Origin: Anthostomella pinea
Lineage: Eukaryota > Ascomycota > Sordariomycetes > Xylariales > Xylariaceae
Direction: 5' to 3'
DNA length: 64,000 bases
NCBI GenBank assembly: GCA_963556695.1
Contig: CAUWAG010000019.1
Coordinates: forward strand, 434,001-498,000
The translations under genes and the position numbers were made by a program. Positions within the stretch are counted from its first letter, which is position 1; each line of letters starts with the position of its first letter. The notes below the pieces were generated by a model that saw only the letters and a list, made by a program, of their open reading frames with translations, did not search any database and was not told where the DNA came from. Positions 46,310-60,246 of the stretch are shown piece by piece.

Positions 46310-46946
46310 CCATATGAGAATGTACGAATGTTGTTTTGGTCGAGTTATGTTCTGTTGAAGTCAGGCGGTAGAAATCGCACCTATTCAAGGTGCTGTGGCT
46401 TATTGTGGCTGTCTCATTTCTTGAGTAGGTTGCCTGACCGGTTCTGCCGGTCTGAGGTCAGCTTCGATCTGGCTCGCTGATCTGTCTCAGCCCGAGTTCC
46501 GACGCGTACAATACTCAGGGGTTGTAGATGTTAGCGTCCTACACGGCCCACCGGATCGGGTACTTGACCATACATATAAAGTATATGAGAATTCAGGTAG
46601 CTCAGCCTATGACTCCTGCTAACGTGTCGATACAGGGTTCTTAATAGTGTGGTTTGCCAGAGTTGGAACCTCCGTAGGGGCGTGTCCCGGACTAACATCT
46701 TCTATCCCTGAGGATTGTATGATCCTGTTGGCAGTAGTAAGGCGCCCTCTCTCGGGCAAGAGATTGCGGGAGGTACCTTTCCACCATCCTTGATATAAAC
46801 TTGGTATTGGAGAATAAGGCCGTCCTTGATAATTTCAGAACAACAGAATTTTCGAAGCCTGCCGCCGCCGCACATCTGTTGCATGTCATTTCTTCCTATC
46901 GTCACTGGTTTGACAAGCATACAGCAGCTTCAAACTATCAGCAACG
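46310..46946. other. NRPS-side half of the shared upstream region
   Basis: Non-coding by eye. The expected NRPS promoter and 5' leader lie here. No TATA-like or regulator motif was secure enough to call, and the short open frames have no recognisable similarity. Confidence 0.5.
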
Positions 46947-49900
46947 ATGAGCAACCAGAATACGATTGAGTCCCTGCTCTGCAGAGTGGCATCTCAGGTC
47001 CTGAAAAAGGACGAGTCTGAAATCGACGCGGAAAAGTCTTTTTCTGAGCAAGGAGGCAAATTCAATCCCCTGTCAGCTGTCTTCTTCGCCGCGCAATGTA
47101 GAGACCTCGGCCTCATCGTCGACATTGCCGACGTTTCGCAGTGCAAGACGATGGGTGATCTGGCGCAGAAACTGGTTCAGACCAACCCGCAGCTGCAGTC
47201 GAGCGAAGCAACTGACCGGCATTCAGTCTCAATACCCTTTACACCACTCCAGCATCTGTACAACACCGTCGGGCTGTGCCAGGCCTCAATATGCGATCTC
47301 CACACCCCAATGCCACACCGTGATGCCGTTGCAATGCTGGAGATGCTGGTTGAGAGGCACCCCGTGCTGGGAGCGTCACTTGAGGCTGATCACAAAAACC
47401 ATCTCGTGTTGACGGGCACCACAACCTCTTCATCCGGGACCGTGGTTCCGTATGAGTCCGACAAGGACTGCGAATCTCGGGTCAGGAAACTTCAACTAGA
47501 GGTCTCAAAATCAAGGACACAAGTCCTGAACGTTCTCTTCTTCGGCGAGACGTCCCAGATCAAGAAAATCGGGGTGGTGGTGCCCACTGCCGCCCTTGAC
47601 GCCCACTCCTGGCATATCCTTCTCCACGATATCCAGATCTATACACCCCACAGTCATCGATCTGGCTCTCAACCCCACACGTTCTTCGATTGGGTTGAGG
47701 AAGCGGAGCAAAGGACGGGACAGGGGCGCGAAGACGGACCTGCCTTGGGACGTCCCGTGGACTCAAAGCACCCGCCCCAGAGCCTCCGCGATTCAGGCGT
47801 GGTGTCGTCGTCTACATTCACTCTGAGCTTGGAGTTGACAGAATCGCTCCATAGTGAGAGATGCCACCAAACATTGCGGACAGAGGTGCACGATTTGGTA
47901 TTTGCATCGCTGTCCTCGTGCATCAGACGCCACTTTCCGGGCTTGAACAGATATCTTGGGATCAGGGATGGCCGACCGAGGGACGATTGTGATGCTTGGG
48001 ATACAGTGATAGGCTGCTTTGACGAGCTTGCTGAGATACCCTATCACGGTGACGGAGACGTATTGGATGTGGCCCGCAACGCCAAAGATGCGAGACGGCG
48101 CTCTCTCTTGAGCTCTGTCCACAGCGACCCGGATCACCTCAGTCTCATTTTCGACACGACGAAACTGGGATTGAAGAGCATCTCTGACGACGGGTCACAG
48201 CCATTTGATGAGGTGCCCAGGCATAACGTTGGAGAGCTCGTCGTTCAATCACTTGGCGGGCTCTACGTATTGCTGTTCTGGACGGACGCAAGATTGAGCT
48301 TTTCAGTTATGTGCGGTGCTGACGTTGGGGGAGACGCAGAGCTCAAGGCCATCTCGCAGAATTTCGTCGACCATCTCCATGACACCATCACCAGACTGAC
48401 CGACAGTGGTCCACTACCTACCCTCTGCGACTTTCCTCACATATCGCTGGATTACCCGTCGCTGGATCGCTTATTCGAGCAGAAGCTTCAGCACATCGTC
48501 AAAGATCCCTTGACAGAGATCGACAACATCTACCCATGCTCGCCCATACAGGAAAACATCCTCGTTGGCAGCTCATTGGACAAGGGGGCTTACATGTGCT
48601 CTTTCACGGTCAGGGTCTCCACGTCAGGCCGCTTCGCATCGTGTGATGCTGGCAGGTGGGTTGCCGCATGGAATAGAGTTGTTGACAAGCATTCTGCCCT
48701 CAGGACCGTATTTATCGAGAGCGAAGTGCGTCAGGGCTACTTCGACCAAGTGGTACTCAAGAAGGTCGTGCCTCGGGTCGACATAGTTGAAGGCGTCGCC
48801 ACGTCTTCAGCCATCGCATTCCAGCCACTGGAGGTACCTCACCACCTCACCATTGCCCAGGCCGGTCCGGGGCAATTCATTATCGTGCTGGCAATCTCCC
48901 ATGCCATAACTGATGGGCATTCGGCCGAAGTCATTCTCAGCGACATGTGTGGCTACGTTGCCGGACAAGGCGGCAACGAGGAGAAGGTACTCTCCTACTC
49001 AGACTATGTCCTTGATCAGCAACTACGCTTGGAGAACACCGTGTCAGACTACTGGCCAAAGTATCTCCTGAAGACGCAGGAGACACTCCTCCCCGTCACG
49101 CGGGACAGAGCTAGTCTACATAACTTCGAAACAGTCAAATCCGTCATACCCATCAATGTGACGTCGATTGACCGACTGTGTAAACAACACAATGTCAACT
49201 TGGCCAATATCTGTCAGTTCGCGTGGGGCGTTGTGCTAAGGAGTCACCTGGGCGTCGACGACGTTACCTTTTCTTATATTTCATCAGTGAGGCACGTTCC
49301 CCTAAAGGGTATCATGACGGCCGTTGGGCCTCTGATCACTACACTCCTTTGTTCCATGAACCTAGAAGGGGACAAGAACGTCATGGATGTGGTCAAGGCT
49401 GTCAACTCCGATTACCAAGACAGTCTATCGCACGAAGCAGAACTTTCAGACGCGATATCTACTCGTCGGTGGAGCAATACAGTCATGTCTTTCCGCCGGC
49501 GGCTGGTTCAGGATGACGAGAGCCTCCCGGGCTTGAGCTGCAAAATTGTCCAGGGCTTGAGCCCAACGAATGTAAGTACGAATCCCAAAAAGTATGACTT
49601 ACATAACTTAACCTGGCCCGCAGTACGACGTTTCTCTCATCATATCAGCTGGCCAATCTGATATGGAGGTCAATCTGGACTACTGGGCTTCCCGCGTGGA
49701 TCCAGATCAGGCCCAAGGTCTCCTGCAGAACTTCCAGGAGGTGTTGCACTCTATCTTTCGAGATGTCGGCACCACCGTGGGGGGCCTCGATCTGATCAGC
49801 AACGAGCAAAAACAGCGGATACTGGAAAGAAACGCCCGTGTCCCGGAGGCCTTGAACCGGTGCGTCCACGAACCCATCGACGACCGTATCCGGGATCAAC

Positions 49901-52900
49901 CCACGGCGTTAGCCATTGACGCATGGGACGGAAGCATGACATATGGAGAACTGCACCAGAACGCCTCCCATTTAGCGCAGCATCTGACGAACATCGGCAC
50001 TAGGCCAGAAATCCCAGTTGGCCTGTGTATGGACAAGTCCAAATTCGTTCTGGTCGCCATTCTCGCGATTCTACGGGCTGGTGGCGCCGTGGTGCCCATT
50101 GGGACTGGGGAACCTATTGCGCGCGTGGAAGCGATCCTCGCTGACTCGTCTCCAATCGCCATAATTTGCGATGGGAAACAGGTCGAGCGATTGTCCGGCC
50201 TGGGCACACCGCTCCTTAACGTTGGTTCGATAATCGCGGACGAGTCGCCAAGAGCACCAAGAGCCGCGCAGAAAGCACAGCCCAAACCAGAAAACACGGC
50301 CTGGATCTTTTACACCTCGGGCTCCACGGGAACACCAAAGGGAGTGCTAGTCGAGCATAATGCTCTGGCTACCAGTATGCACGCCCACGGCGCCGCATTA
50401 GGCATGTCCCGTGAGACCAGGGTGCTTCAGTTTGCAGCCCACACATTCGATGTCTCCCTGCAGGAGCTATGCACTACGCTCGTTTACGGAGGCTGCATCT
50501 GTATACCCAATGAACAGGACCGCGTCAACGATCTGGCGGGAGTCGTGAGCCGACTACGGGTCAACATGTTGGCCCTCACCTCGAGCGTGGCATCCACAGT
50601 GACGCCTGAGGACGTTCCCCTCGTTGAGACGCTGGTGCTGTTCGGGGAAGAAGTCAAGGCCAGCGTGGTAGAGGCCTGGCTGGGTAAAGCCATCATCTTC
50701 AACGCCTATGGGCCGACCGAAAGCTCCATATTCGCCAGTGCAAGCAAGCCATTTCAGAGCGTGGACGACCTAGCGAACATCGGATTCCCGTTGAACGTGA
50801 ACCTCTGGGTTACCGACCCGCAGAACCCAGGGCGACTGTGTCCCCCGGGGGCTGCGGGTGAGTTGTTGATCGAGGGCCCGCTGCTGGCACGGGGATACCT
50901 GAACAATGAAGAAAAGACTTGTGCCGCGTTCATTCGTGACCCAGAGTTTTCTCGCCTTCTGGGCCTTGAACCGGGTAGACGCTTCTATCGGACAGGAGAC
51001 ATTGTGCGCCAGAACAGTGACTTCTCCATGACCTATGTCGGTCGGAGAGATACGCAGATCAAAGTTCGAGGTCAACGACTTGACGTTGCCGAAGTCGAGC
51101 ATTGGACAAGCAAGTCGTTCGACGGTGCACTCAGGGCTGTTGTGGGTCTTCTGCCCGCCGTCGAAGAAGACGCAGCTTCACCGGGAGGAGGCTTTTTGTT
51201 TGCTGCCGTTGAATTCACAGAGAAGACCGGCTTCGTCCCCCCTGGCAAAGAAGACGTCCTACCCCCCTCCGAAGGCCTTCGAGAAGCTTTCAGTCAGCTG
51301 CGCAGCACGCTACAGGCTAAACTTCCCTCTTACATGATCCCCACCTTCTACATTCCTTTTAGACGGATACCCCTGACAGCCTCCACCAAGACCGACCGCA
51401 GGCTGGTACGCCGACTCATCAGCGAGCTGCGCACAGTCGACCTGCAGAGTTACGTCTCGGACGCCTCGAGTGATGATGGCGAAGTGCGCGGTGAGACTGC
51501 CCAGAAGCTACAGGCTCTGTGGGCAACGGTGCTAGGCGTGAGCAGCAGTTCGATCAAGGCGGGCGACCATTTCCTGTACCGAGGAGGTGATTCCGTCTCG
51601 GCCATAAAGCTGGTGGAAGCAGCCAGGCGCAAACACTTGAAGATGACGGTCTCAGATGTGCTGATCTTTCCCAGACTTGAAGACCTTGCACGGGTCCTCG
51701 ATGAACGCACCGCAGCCACAGAGGACAACTCGGGCCAAGCAGAAGAGCGACATGATCCTCCTCCTCCTTTCTCTCTGTGGCAGACATCATCCAGTGACAG
51801 AGACACGGAACTTGCAGACATCGCCAGCCAGTGTGGCATGAGCACCACAGACATTCAGGATATATATCCCTGCACACCACTGCAGCAGGGCATGCTGGCT
51901 GCCACGCAGCAACGCCCCACGGCATATCTCGTGCGCCAGGTGTACGCTCTTTTCGAGTCCCTCGATATCGGGCGCTTCCGCAAGGCATGGCAGGTCCTGA
52001 TTGACAAGGCCCCATTGATGCGGACCCGTATCCTGCTGGGACAGCGTTCAGGGTCCTTGCAGGTGCTGTCAAAGACGGTTCCATGGCACCACCATGACAA
52101 CTTGGAGAAGTACGTGGCAGAGGACCAAGCCCGCGTGATGGCCGTCGGTCAGCCGCTAATGCGTTTCGCCTTGGTACATGAGGCCTCCAGCGGCGCCCGT
52201 TACTTCGTCTGGACAGCTCATCACTCCGTATACGACGGCTGGGGTGCTCAGCTGATCTACCGCCGATTGTCAGCTCTTTATCTGCATGATGAGATACCTC
52301 CTGCCGTCCCTTTTACGAGGTTTATTGAATACTTGCAACGGGGTGACCTTCGTGGCGAAGAGGCTGCGTCCTTCTGGCGTCGCCAACTCGAAGGAGATGT
52401 GCCATCGGCATTTCCCTCCATGCCATCCTCGTATTATCAGCCTAAACCTGCCGCCGTTCTTCACTCCGAAGTTGACACGTCTGTAGCCGCCTCTTCGACG
52501 CCCGGTTCGTCCCGGTCCCTGGCCAACGTCCTCAGGGCTGCTTGGGGTATGACTCTGAGCCAGTACTTGAACACGGGCGACGTTGTCTTCGGAGCGACGC
52601 TCTCTGGCAGAAACGCCCCCGTCGCCGAGATCACCGAACTTATCGCCCCCACGATAACGACTGTTCCTGTTCGGATTCACGTCGATCAGGACGAGAAAGT
52701 TGCCGCATACCTCGAGAGAATCCACTCGCAGGCAGTAGAGACGATACCTTTCGAACACACGGGGCTGGAAGACATCAGGCGTCTTGCGCCTGACCTCCAG
52801 CCTGCTACCGATGTCAAGCACGTTCTTGTCATTGAGCCTTCATCGATCGGAGCAGGAGAGGAGGCCATCCAGTCCGCCGGTATGCACTTGGTAGGCACCG

Positions 52901-55900
52901 CGCTCGACGCGTTCGACACCTTTGCCCTCACTGTCCAATGCCAGCTCCCCAGTGAACAGGGAGGTCTGGTCAAGGTTGAGGCACGTTTTGATCGCCATGT
53001 CGTGAGCGAGTCGCAGATGGCAGTGCTTCTCCGGCAGTTTCAGCATTGGGTGTCTCAGTTCCTCAATGAGGCAAACCGCGACAGGCGCCTGGGCGGTCTG
53101 GAGGGGGTTACCTCTACCGATCTGGCCCAGATCAAGAGCCGAAATGCTGAGATTCCCGTGCCTGATATCGCCTGTCTGCACTACTTGGTCCAATCTGTGG
53201 GCCGCGAGCAACCAACTGCGCCGGCAGTCTGTGCCTGGGACGGTGACTTCACCTATCACGAGCTTCAAGGTCAGGCGAGGAAACTTGCAAAATACCTTTC
53301 CAACCTCGGAGTCGGTCCGGAGGTTAGGGTGGGATTCTTTATGGACAAGTCCAAGTGGGTACCCGTGTCCATTCTGGGCATATTGGAGGCCGGAGGAGTG
53401 GTCGTCCCGCTGGGCGCGCGTCTCGAAGCCGTAGTGGAGAATTGCCAACCGCAGATCATCCTCACCAATGTAGCCCACACCGAGACACTCGCTGGACTGG
53501 GACCCTCCGTCGTCGTCGTGGACGAGGCATTGCTGGCCAGCATCCCGACACCCCAGGGAGACGCGCCAATATGCCCAGCGCTGACACCTCACCATCCCGC
53601 ATGGATCGTGTATACGTCCGGAAGTACAGGGTCGCCCAAGGGAATCCTTCTGATACATTCCGGCCTTGCGACGAGTCTTCCAGCAATGGGAAGAGCAACG
53701 AGGTGGTCTCCCAAGTCCCGCGTGCTCCAATTCGCGGCTCACACGTTTGATGTCACTACCCAGGAGATCATGAGTACCCTCGTCTTCGGAGGGTGCGTCT
53801 GTATTCCCTCTGAAGACCAACGCATCAACTCGCTGTCACAGACCATTACGTATCTTAACGTCAACACGATTGTGATGACCTCCACGGTAGCCTCCACGAT
53901 TGACCCGGCCGATGTGCCGTCCGTGACGCAGTTGCAGCTCGTCGGTGAGCAGGCCAAGCTGAGTGTTGTAGAACGCTGGCTCCCCCACGCCGAGATTATC
54001 AACATCTATGGCCCGTCCGAGTGCTCTGTTTACTCCTCGTGCAACCTACCTATGCGAACCATTGAGGACGCGCCCAATGTCGGCTTTCCGCTGGACGCCT
54101 GTAACTTCTGGATTACTACCGCCACAGACCATAACCGACTGTGTCCCATCGGCGTGGCAGGTGAGCTACTCATCGAGAATGCCTGGGAGGCACAGGAATA
54201 CATCAACCTCCCAGAGCTGACGGCAAGATCCTTTGTGGTCGAACCCGCATTCATCAAGCAACTCGGGCTCGGTGGCAGGGACAGACGCATGTATCGAACC
54301 GGCGATCTCGTGCGGCAGAATCCCGACGGGACGTACGTCCATCTCGGCCGCATAGACAGCCAGGTCAAGTTCCGCGGACACCGGGTGGACCTGGGTGAGA
54401 TTGAATATTGGACCACTAAGCTTCTGAATGGAGTACACACGGCTGTCGTCGATCTGGTCGATCTGCAGGCTCGCAAGGGCGCTGGTGTTCTTGTGGCGGT
54501 GTTCGACTTTGACGAAGATTGTGACTTGTTTGACCCCGAGGACACAGAGGACATCAATGGTGTCATAATCCTGGCCCCTTCGATCAAACTCCAGAAAGCC
54601 TTGTGCGGCTTGAAGGACGCATTGGCTGAGAAGCTCCCGAGCTACATGGTGCCGACCGACTATCTGCCCTGGGCAAAGGTCCCCCTGAATCCATCCGGCA
54701 AGACGAACAGGTACGCAGTGCGACAATTTTTGACAGGTCTCGAGTCAGGCTCGTCTCTGTTGCAACGCTACCTAGCCGATGACGGGACGAAGGAAGACCC
54801 CCAAACGGAGATGGGTAGGAAACTACGGCAGCTATGGGCTGAGGTTCTCTCCATTGATGTCGCCTCGATCGGCGCGCAGGACCACTTCACACGCCTCGGC
54901 GGCGATTCTTTGGCAGCCATGAAGCTCGTCGCGGCTGGCCGGCAAGTCGGGCTTCACCTGACGGTCGCATCGATATTCACGTATCCGATCCTGGACGAGT
55001 TCGCCCAAGTACTGGGAGAGGAACAGCAGGTGGGCACAGAGAGGACTACTAGGGAGGACCCTGTCCCATTCGAGTTGTTGGGGATGCAGACCATCACAAG
55101 CTCCGACTTCGAGTCCCGACTCGCAGACATCGCTGTCCAATGTCAAGTGGCTCCCCAACAGATCGAAGATGTATACCCATGCACGAGTATGCAAGAAGCA
55201 CTCTTCGCTATCACCGCGAGACAACCAACGACATACACATATCGCCAAGTGTTCCAAGCAAGTCAAGACGTCGACGTGGCGAGGTTCCAGGCGGCTTGGG
55301 AGACGGTAGCCAAGGCATTGCCAATCCTGCGGACTCGAATCGTACTGGACAGCGATAGCGGGTTTCTCCAAGCAGTGGTGGACGCTCCCCTAGTATGGTA
55401 CAGAGGTGACGGTCTGGATGGCTACCTCGAAACAGACAAGGCCACGGGTTTCGAGCCGGGCCAACCTCTCCTGCGATGTGCCCTGGTCGAAGACCGAAAG
55501 TCAAACAAAAACTGCTTCGTCTTGACCACCCACCACAGCATGTTTGACAAGTGGAGCCTCCAGAGGGTGTACCAACACTACCTCGCCCCAGCATACGCCG
55601 GACGAGAGATGGCGAAAGTGGTGCCGTACCCAAGGTTCATCCGCTACGTCCTCGACACCGACCTAGACGCGGCCTCGCAATACTGGAGCCGGGTACTGGC
55701 AGATGGTAATTTTTTCACCGACTTCCCATCGCTGCCTGCCGCGAGCTACTACCAGCCCAAACCTACTTCGCTCATAAAGCGGACAGTTCGTGTCAATGAG
55801 CTCGCGGGGCTCCAAACGCCCTTCCCTAGCCTTCTCCGGGCGGCGTGGGCACTGACCGTTGCCCAGTATGCCGCTGTCGAGGACGTCCTGTTCGCCGTCA

Positions 55901-58900
55901 ATCTCTCGGGCCGATCAGCTCCTGTGGCCGAAATCACAGACATGGCCGCCCCGACCTTCACTACGGTTCCTGTTCGTATCAAGATAGATAGCGCCAAAAC
56001 GGTCCAGGATTTCTTGCACAGCGTTCACCGTGAAGCTGTGGAGATGATTCCCCACGAGCATATTGGCCTCCAGAAGATCAAGAAGCTCGTTCCCACCTTC
56101 GCCCCGGCGGACCTGAGACACCTCTTCCTCGTGCATCCCGCGACGGATGCGGACGTGAGTGACCCATCGCCTCGTGTATCCGGGTTTGAGCAGGTGGACT
56201 TGAGACTGGACGCACTGGATGATTACCCCCTCACGATACTGTGTAAGATGGACGAGCACCGGGGTGAGGCGACGGTGGAGGCCCGTTTTGACAGTGCGGT
56301 CATTCACGATGACCGCTTATTCTCGATTTTGCGACAGTTCGAGCACAATGTCGCCCAGCTTGGTAATGCGGCGACAGGCGAGCAGACCGTCGGAAATCTC
56401 CAGCTGGCCAACGCTCAAGACCTTGACCAGATTGCAAAGTGGAACCTAGGCGTGCAAGAGACCACCCTGGGTTGCGTCCATGATCTGATTCGCAACGCCA
56501 TTCGGGAGCACCCTGCAGCTGACGCCATCTGCAGCTGGGATGGACAACTCACATACCAACAGCTTGACCAGAAGGCCAGAAGTCTTGCCCATATGCTCGT
56601 CACAGAAGGGAGCGTCGGACCCGATGTGGCCGTCGGCTTCTGCATGGACAAATCGCGGTGGGCCATTGTGTCCATGCTTGCCATACTATACGCTGGCGGT
56701 GCGGTCGTCCCGCTCGGCGTTCAGCTCCCGCTGGAAAGACTAAGTACGATCGTGGAGGACTGTTCCCCCGCCATGGTGCTTTGCGACGACGCACAACTAT
56801 ACAAGTTCAAAACCATGGGTTGTAAGAGTGTAATTGTGAATGAGCTAACACTCAATCACATTGAGCGGACACAAGACGGCCATCGTCGGGGCGTTCCTTC
56901 TACCTTGGTCCGACCCGAGAACATGGCTTGGATCATGTATACCTCTGGAAGCACAGGGACCCCAAAGGGTGTTGTCCTCGAGCACGGAGGTCTGTGTTCG
57001 AGCCTATTGGGAATGGGCAACATCTGCAACACTGATTCAAATTTCCGGGCCTTCCAGTTCAGCGCATACACCTTTGACGTCTCCATCAGCGATGTCTTCG
57101 TTACCTTGGCCCGCGGGGGCATCGTATGCGTGCCTTCGGAGAGCGAGCGGATGAACGATCTGGTTGGGGCCATCAAACGGCTGGATGTCAATTTCCTGCA
57201 TCTCACGGCCAGCACGGCGTCACTAATACCTCCAACTGACGTCCCGGCTGTCAAGATGCTGGTACTTGGGGGCGAACATATCAACCCTGCCTTGGTAGAA
57301 AAGTGGCAGCAGTTGTCGAATGCCACCCTGATGAACAGCTACGGCCCGGTCGAATGTTCCATCACTAGTACCGCCAACGCGCTGCTCAGAGACAAGGACG
57401 ATGCAGCCGTGATCGGCACGGCTCTTCCCGGGACGCAGACTTGGGTCGTGGACCCTAGTAACACTAATCGTCTCGCGCCCATAGGTGCTGTCGGAGAACT
57501 TCTCAGTGAAGGACCGCACCTCGCGCGCGGTTATCTCAACGATGCCCTCAGAACTTCGACGTCGTTCATCACGGATCCCAGTTTTGTTGCAGAAGTCGGC
57601 TCCGGGCGAAGAGGACGTCGGATGTATCGTACGGGCGATCTCGTACGGTACAACGGGGACGGCTCACTCACCATACTTGGCAGAGATGATTCACAGGTGA
57701 AAATCCGAGGCCAGCGGGTTGACCTAGCCGAGATCGAGTTCTGGATCCTGAAAATTGAGCCCAATGTCAGAACGGCCGTGGTTGAGTATCTCAGCTCGAA
57801 CGACGATCAACGGGCACTCGTTGCCGCCGTCGAACTTCTTGACCCTAATCGCGGTGATTTATCAAGCATAGCTGCAGGGTTGAAGACATTCCTAGGGGAA
57901 AAGCTGCCGTCGTACATGGTTCCGAGAGTGTACCTGCAGATGGACACGATACCGAAGACCGCCTCGGGCAAGACCGACCGTCGAGCAGTTCGCCAATTCA
58001 TGGTCACCGAGGGCTTCCAACGTACGGAAAAGCTCCTTGCCGACGTCTCTGAGCCCGGAACCGTGCACGGCGACAGGGAGACTGTTGTCCGTAAACTGTG
58101 GGCGGCGGTGCTTGGCGTCGAGGAAGACAGCATCGACCGACAGGACAACTTCTTCGATCTCGGTGCAGACTCCATCGTCGCCATGAAGCTCGCTGCTGCT
58201 GCGAAGTTGGAAGATATTGATATTCGGGTTCTCGACGTTTTCGAGAACCCAGTGCTGTGGAAGCTGGCGACTGCCGCCAAAAAGCCCAACGGATTAGTGG
58301 CTCCACGGGGGTCACAGCAACACTACCGTCCTTTCCAGCTGCTCGATGGCGTCGACGACATTGACGCCTTCCTTGAAGAGGTCGTCTGTCCGGTCACAGG
58401 GACGCGAAAGGAGTCTATCCTGGACGCCTTCCCAACGACTGATGCCGTTGCCTTCAATGTCGCTGGAGCATTGACGGCTGCACAGACCGAAGTGAACACT
58501 TTCGTCCTCGATACAGACTCCGACCTTGATCTGGATCGACTATCGCAAAGCTTTAAACTCTTGGCACAGCATGTGGAGGCCTTCCGAAGCGTGTTCGTGC
58601 TCAATCTCCAGGATGGGAAGCTCCTCCAGGTTATTCTGGAATCTTACCAGCACCATGTTCGGGTGGTCAAGGTTGGGGGTTCCATCGAGTCTGCCACCGA
58701 AGGGCTCTTAAAAGGGGAGATGGGCCGATCTTTCCGACTCGGCCGTCCCATGATAAACATGGCCATCCTCCACCAAGAGGAGGGCCACAAGACACGCATG
58801 TTGTTCCGAATGTCGCACGCCCTCTACGACGGTCTGTCCCTTCCGATCACATGGGACACGCTCCTCGCGATGTATGATCACCAAGGTGCTCTTGAAACTC

Positions 58901-60108
58901 GACTGAGCTCGTTCTCCGCCTACGTCCATGACCTGATCCCACACACGAGTGACAAGACCTACAACTACTGGCGGATCCTGCTGCATGGATCCGTCATGCC
59001 CGAGCTGAGCCCGGCGACGAAGTCAGATGATCAGAGCCCGTTGCGCATGGCATTCACAGGACAGAAGACGATTCCGATATCGGGACTGAAGGGTGAAGGC
59101 ATTACCACCGCGGCCGTAATCAACTGCGCGTGGGCGCACGTGTTAGCCCAGTACACGGGCAAGGACGACGTGGTGTTTGGGGAGACCATTTCCGGGAGAA
59201 ACTTGGTGGATCCCCTGATATCAAATACCCTCGTTGGCTGCTGTGCCACTCACGTTCCTATAAGGGTCAGGTTTGGCAACCCCGGTGGGCAGACGGTCCT
59301 CGAGCTGCTGCACCAAGTGAGAGATCAGCAAAGAAACCGTATTCCCCATGAAGGCCTCAGTTTCCGCACGATAATCCGCGACTGTACGGACTGGGGCCCG
59401 TCTACGCGCTTCACCTCCATCGTCAACCACAGACCGGGCATGTCGCCGGCCAAGCCGGTCGGTGGAGAAATGGCGTTCAGTGTCAGTACCGTCACCACCG
59501 AAAACAGACCACTCACGACATGGTACGATCTCGCTGTTATCTCCGAGGAGGACGATGGCGTCGTGACGCTCAGTCTGGGTTACTCGATTCTAGGGTTCAA
59601 GCCAGAGACGGCTCGGGCGTTGTTGGATGACCTTGCCGATACAGTGCATCTCATCATGAATAATGGGGCTTCTAGGTCGGATCGACTGGCCCTGTACGGA
59701 ACGCAGGCTATGCCCAAGTCGTCCTCAGCTCATATCAATCCGATGCCAGCTGAGAGTTCTGGGAACCCAAGGGGCAAAGTGACAAGCAACGGCATGACCA
59801 TAGACCGATCAGTTGACGCTGGTGTTACCACACTCGATGAAATATGGCTCTCCGTCTTCACTGCAAAGGCAAACATCCCGACAGCGGATACGCGCCAAAT
59901 GCCGTTCCACCAGCTGGGGGGCGACATACTTGATGTTGTGCATCTAGTTGCCCGGGTTGAGCGCTCTAGAAAGACCACAAAGCGGTCGCTGAATGGGGAG
60001 AGCACGACGGGTCCGTACCCAGAGGTGACGATTGACGATGTTCTCCGTCATCCCAGTCTCATGGAGCTTGCTGCATTTTTGCAGGAGAGGCGGATTGAGC
60101 TGGAGTGA
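46947..60108 (+). CDS. Trimodular NRPS with vestigial T-E start and terminal C-T
   Basis: 4369 aa. One 52-bp intron (49572-49623; GTAAGT...ACTTAAC...GCAG) joins codons to read SPTNYDVSLIISAGQSDMEV. Order: T0 (GGKFNPLSA, no GGxS serine); E-like domain about 90-500 (PTAALDAHSW, 213-222, in place of HHxxxDG; DAWDTVIGCFDE); C1 (SHAITDG, 651-657); A1 (YTSGSTGTPKG, about 1105); T1 (Ser1532); C2 (HHSVYDG, 1741); A2 (about 2202); T2 (Ser2637); C3 (HHSMFDK, 2845); A3 (about 3311); T3 (Ser3725); terminal C4 (SHALYDG, 3939); T4 (GGDIL, serine lost, Ile4310). By-eye ten-residue A-domain codes are DVQLVFAIFK, DVQMQVIVYK and DVSLVGSIT-K; substrates cannot be named. It probably extends a polyketide acyl chain by three amino acids, with C4 releasing or cyclising the product. 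No thioesterase or reductase end. Confidence 0.92.
49572..49623 (+). other. NRPS intron
   Basis: Begins GTAAGT and ends CCGCAG, 52 bp, phase 0. Without removing it the first frame would stop at 49661, and the large downstream frame would lack the end of C1. Removing it makes one continuous 4369-codon frame. Confidence 0.92.
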
Positions 60109-60246
60109 ACATGGGATAGTGTATTAAGTTGGACGAGCTGTGTCAGTTAGTGCGTAGATGGTTTATGTGGCTGATATTCGTGTATTCAATGCTGATGCTG
60201 TTGTTGTGAAGTTGTTTTCTGAAGTTCTTGCTGTGGCCGGCCAATT

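Noticed and set aside
45931..46480. Open frames over the SINE-like element
   Set aside because: They cross the tRNA-like head and the duplication boundary and have no domain. The mobile-element reading explains the sequence better.
51450..53820. Long minus-strand frames inside the NRPS (up to 326 aa)
   Set aside because: They are antisense shadows of the NRPS adenylation and condensation coding sequence.
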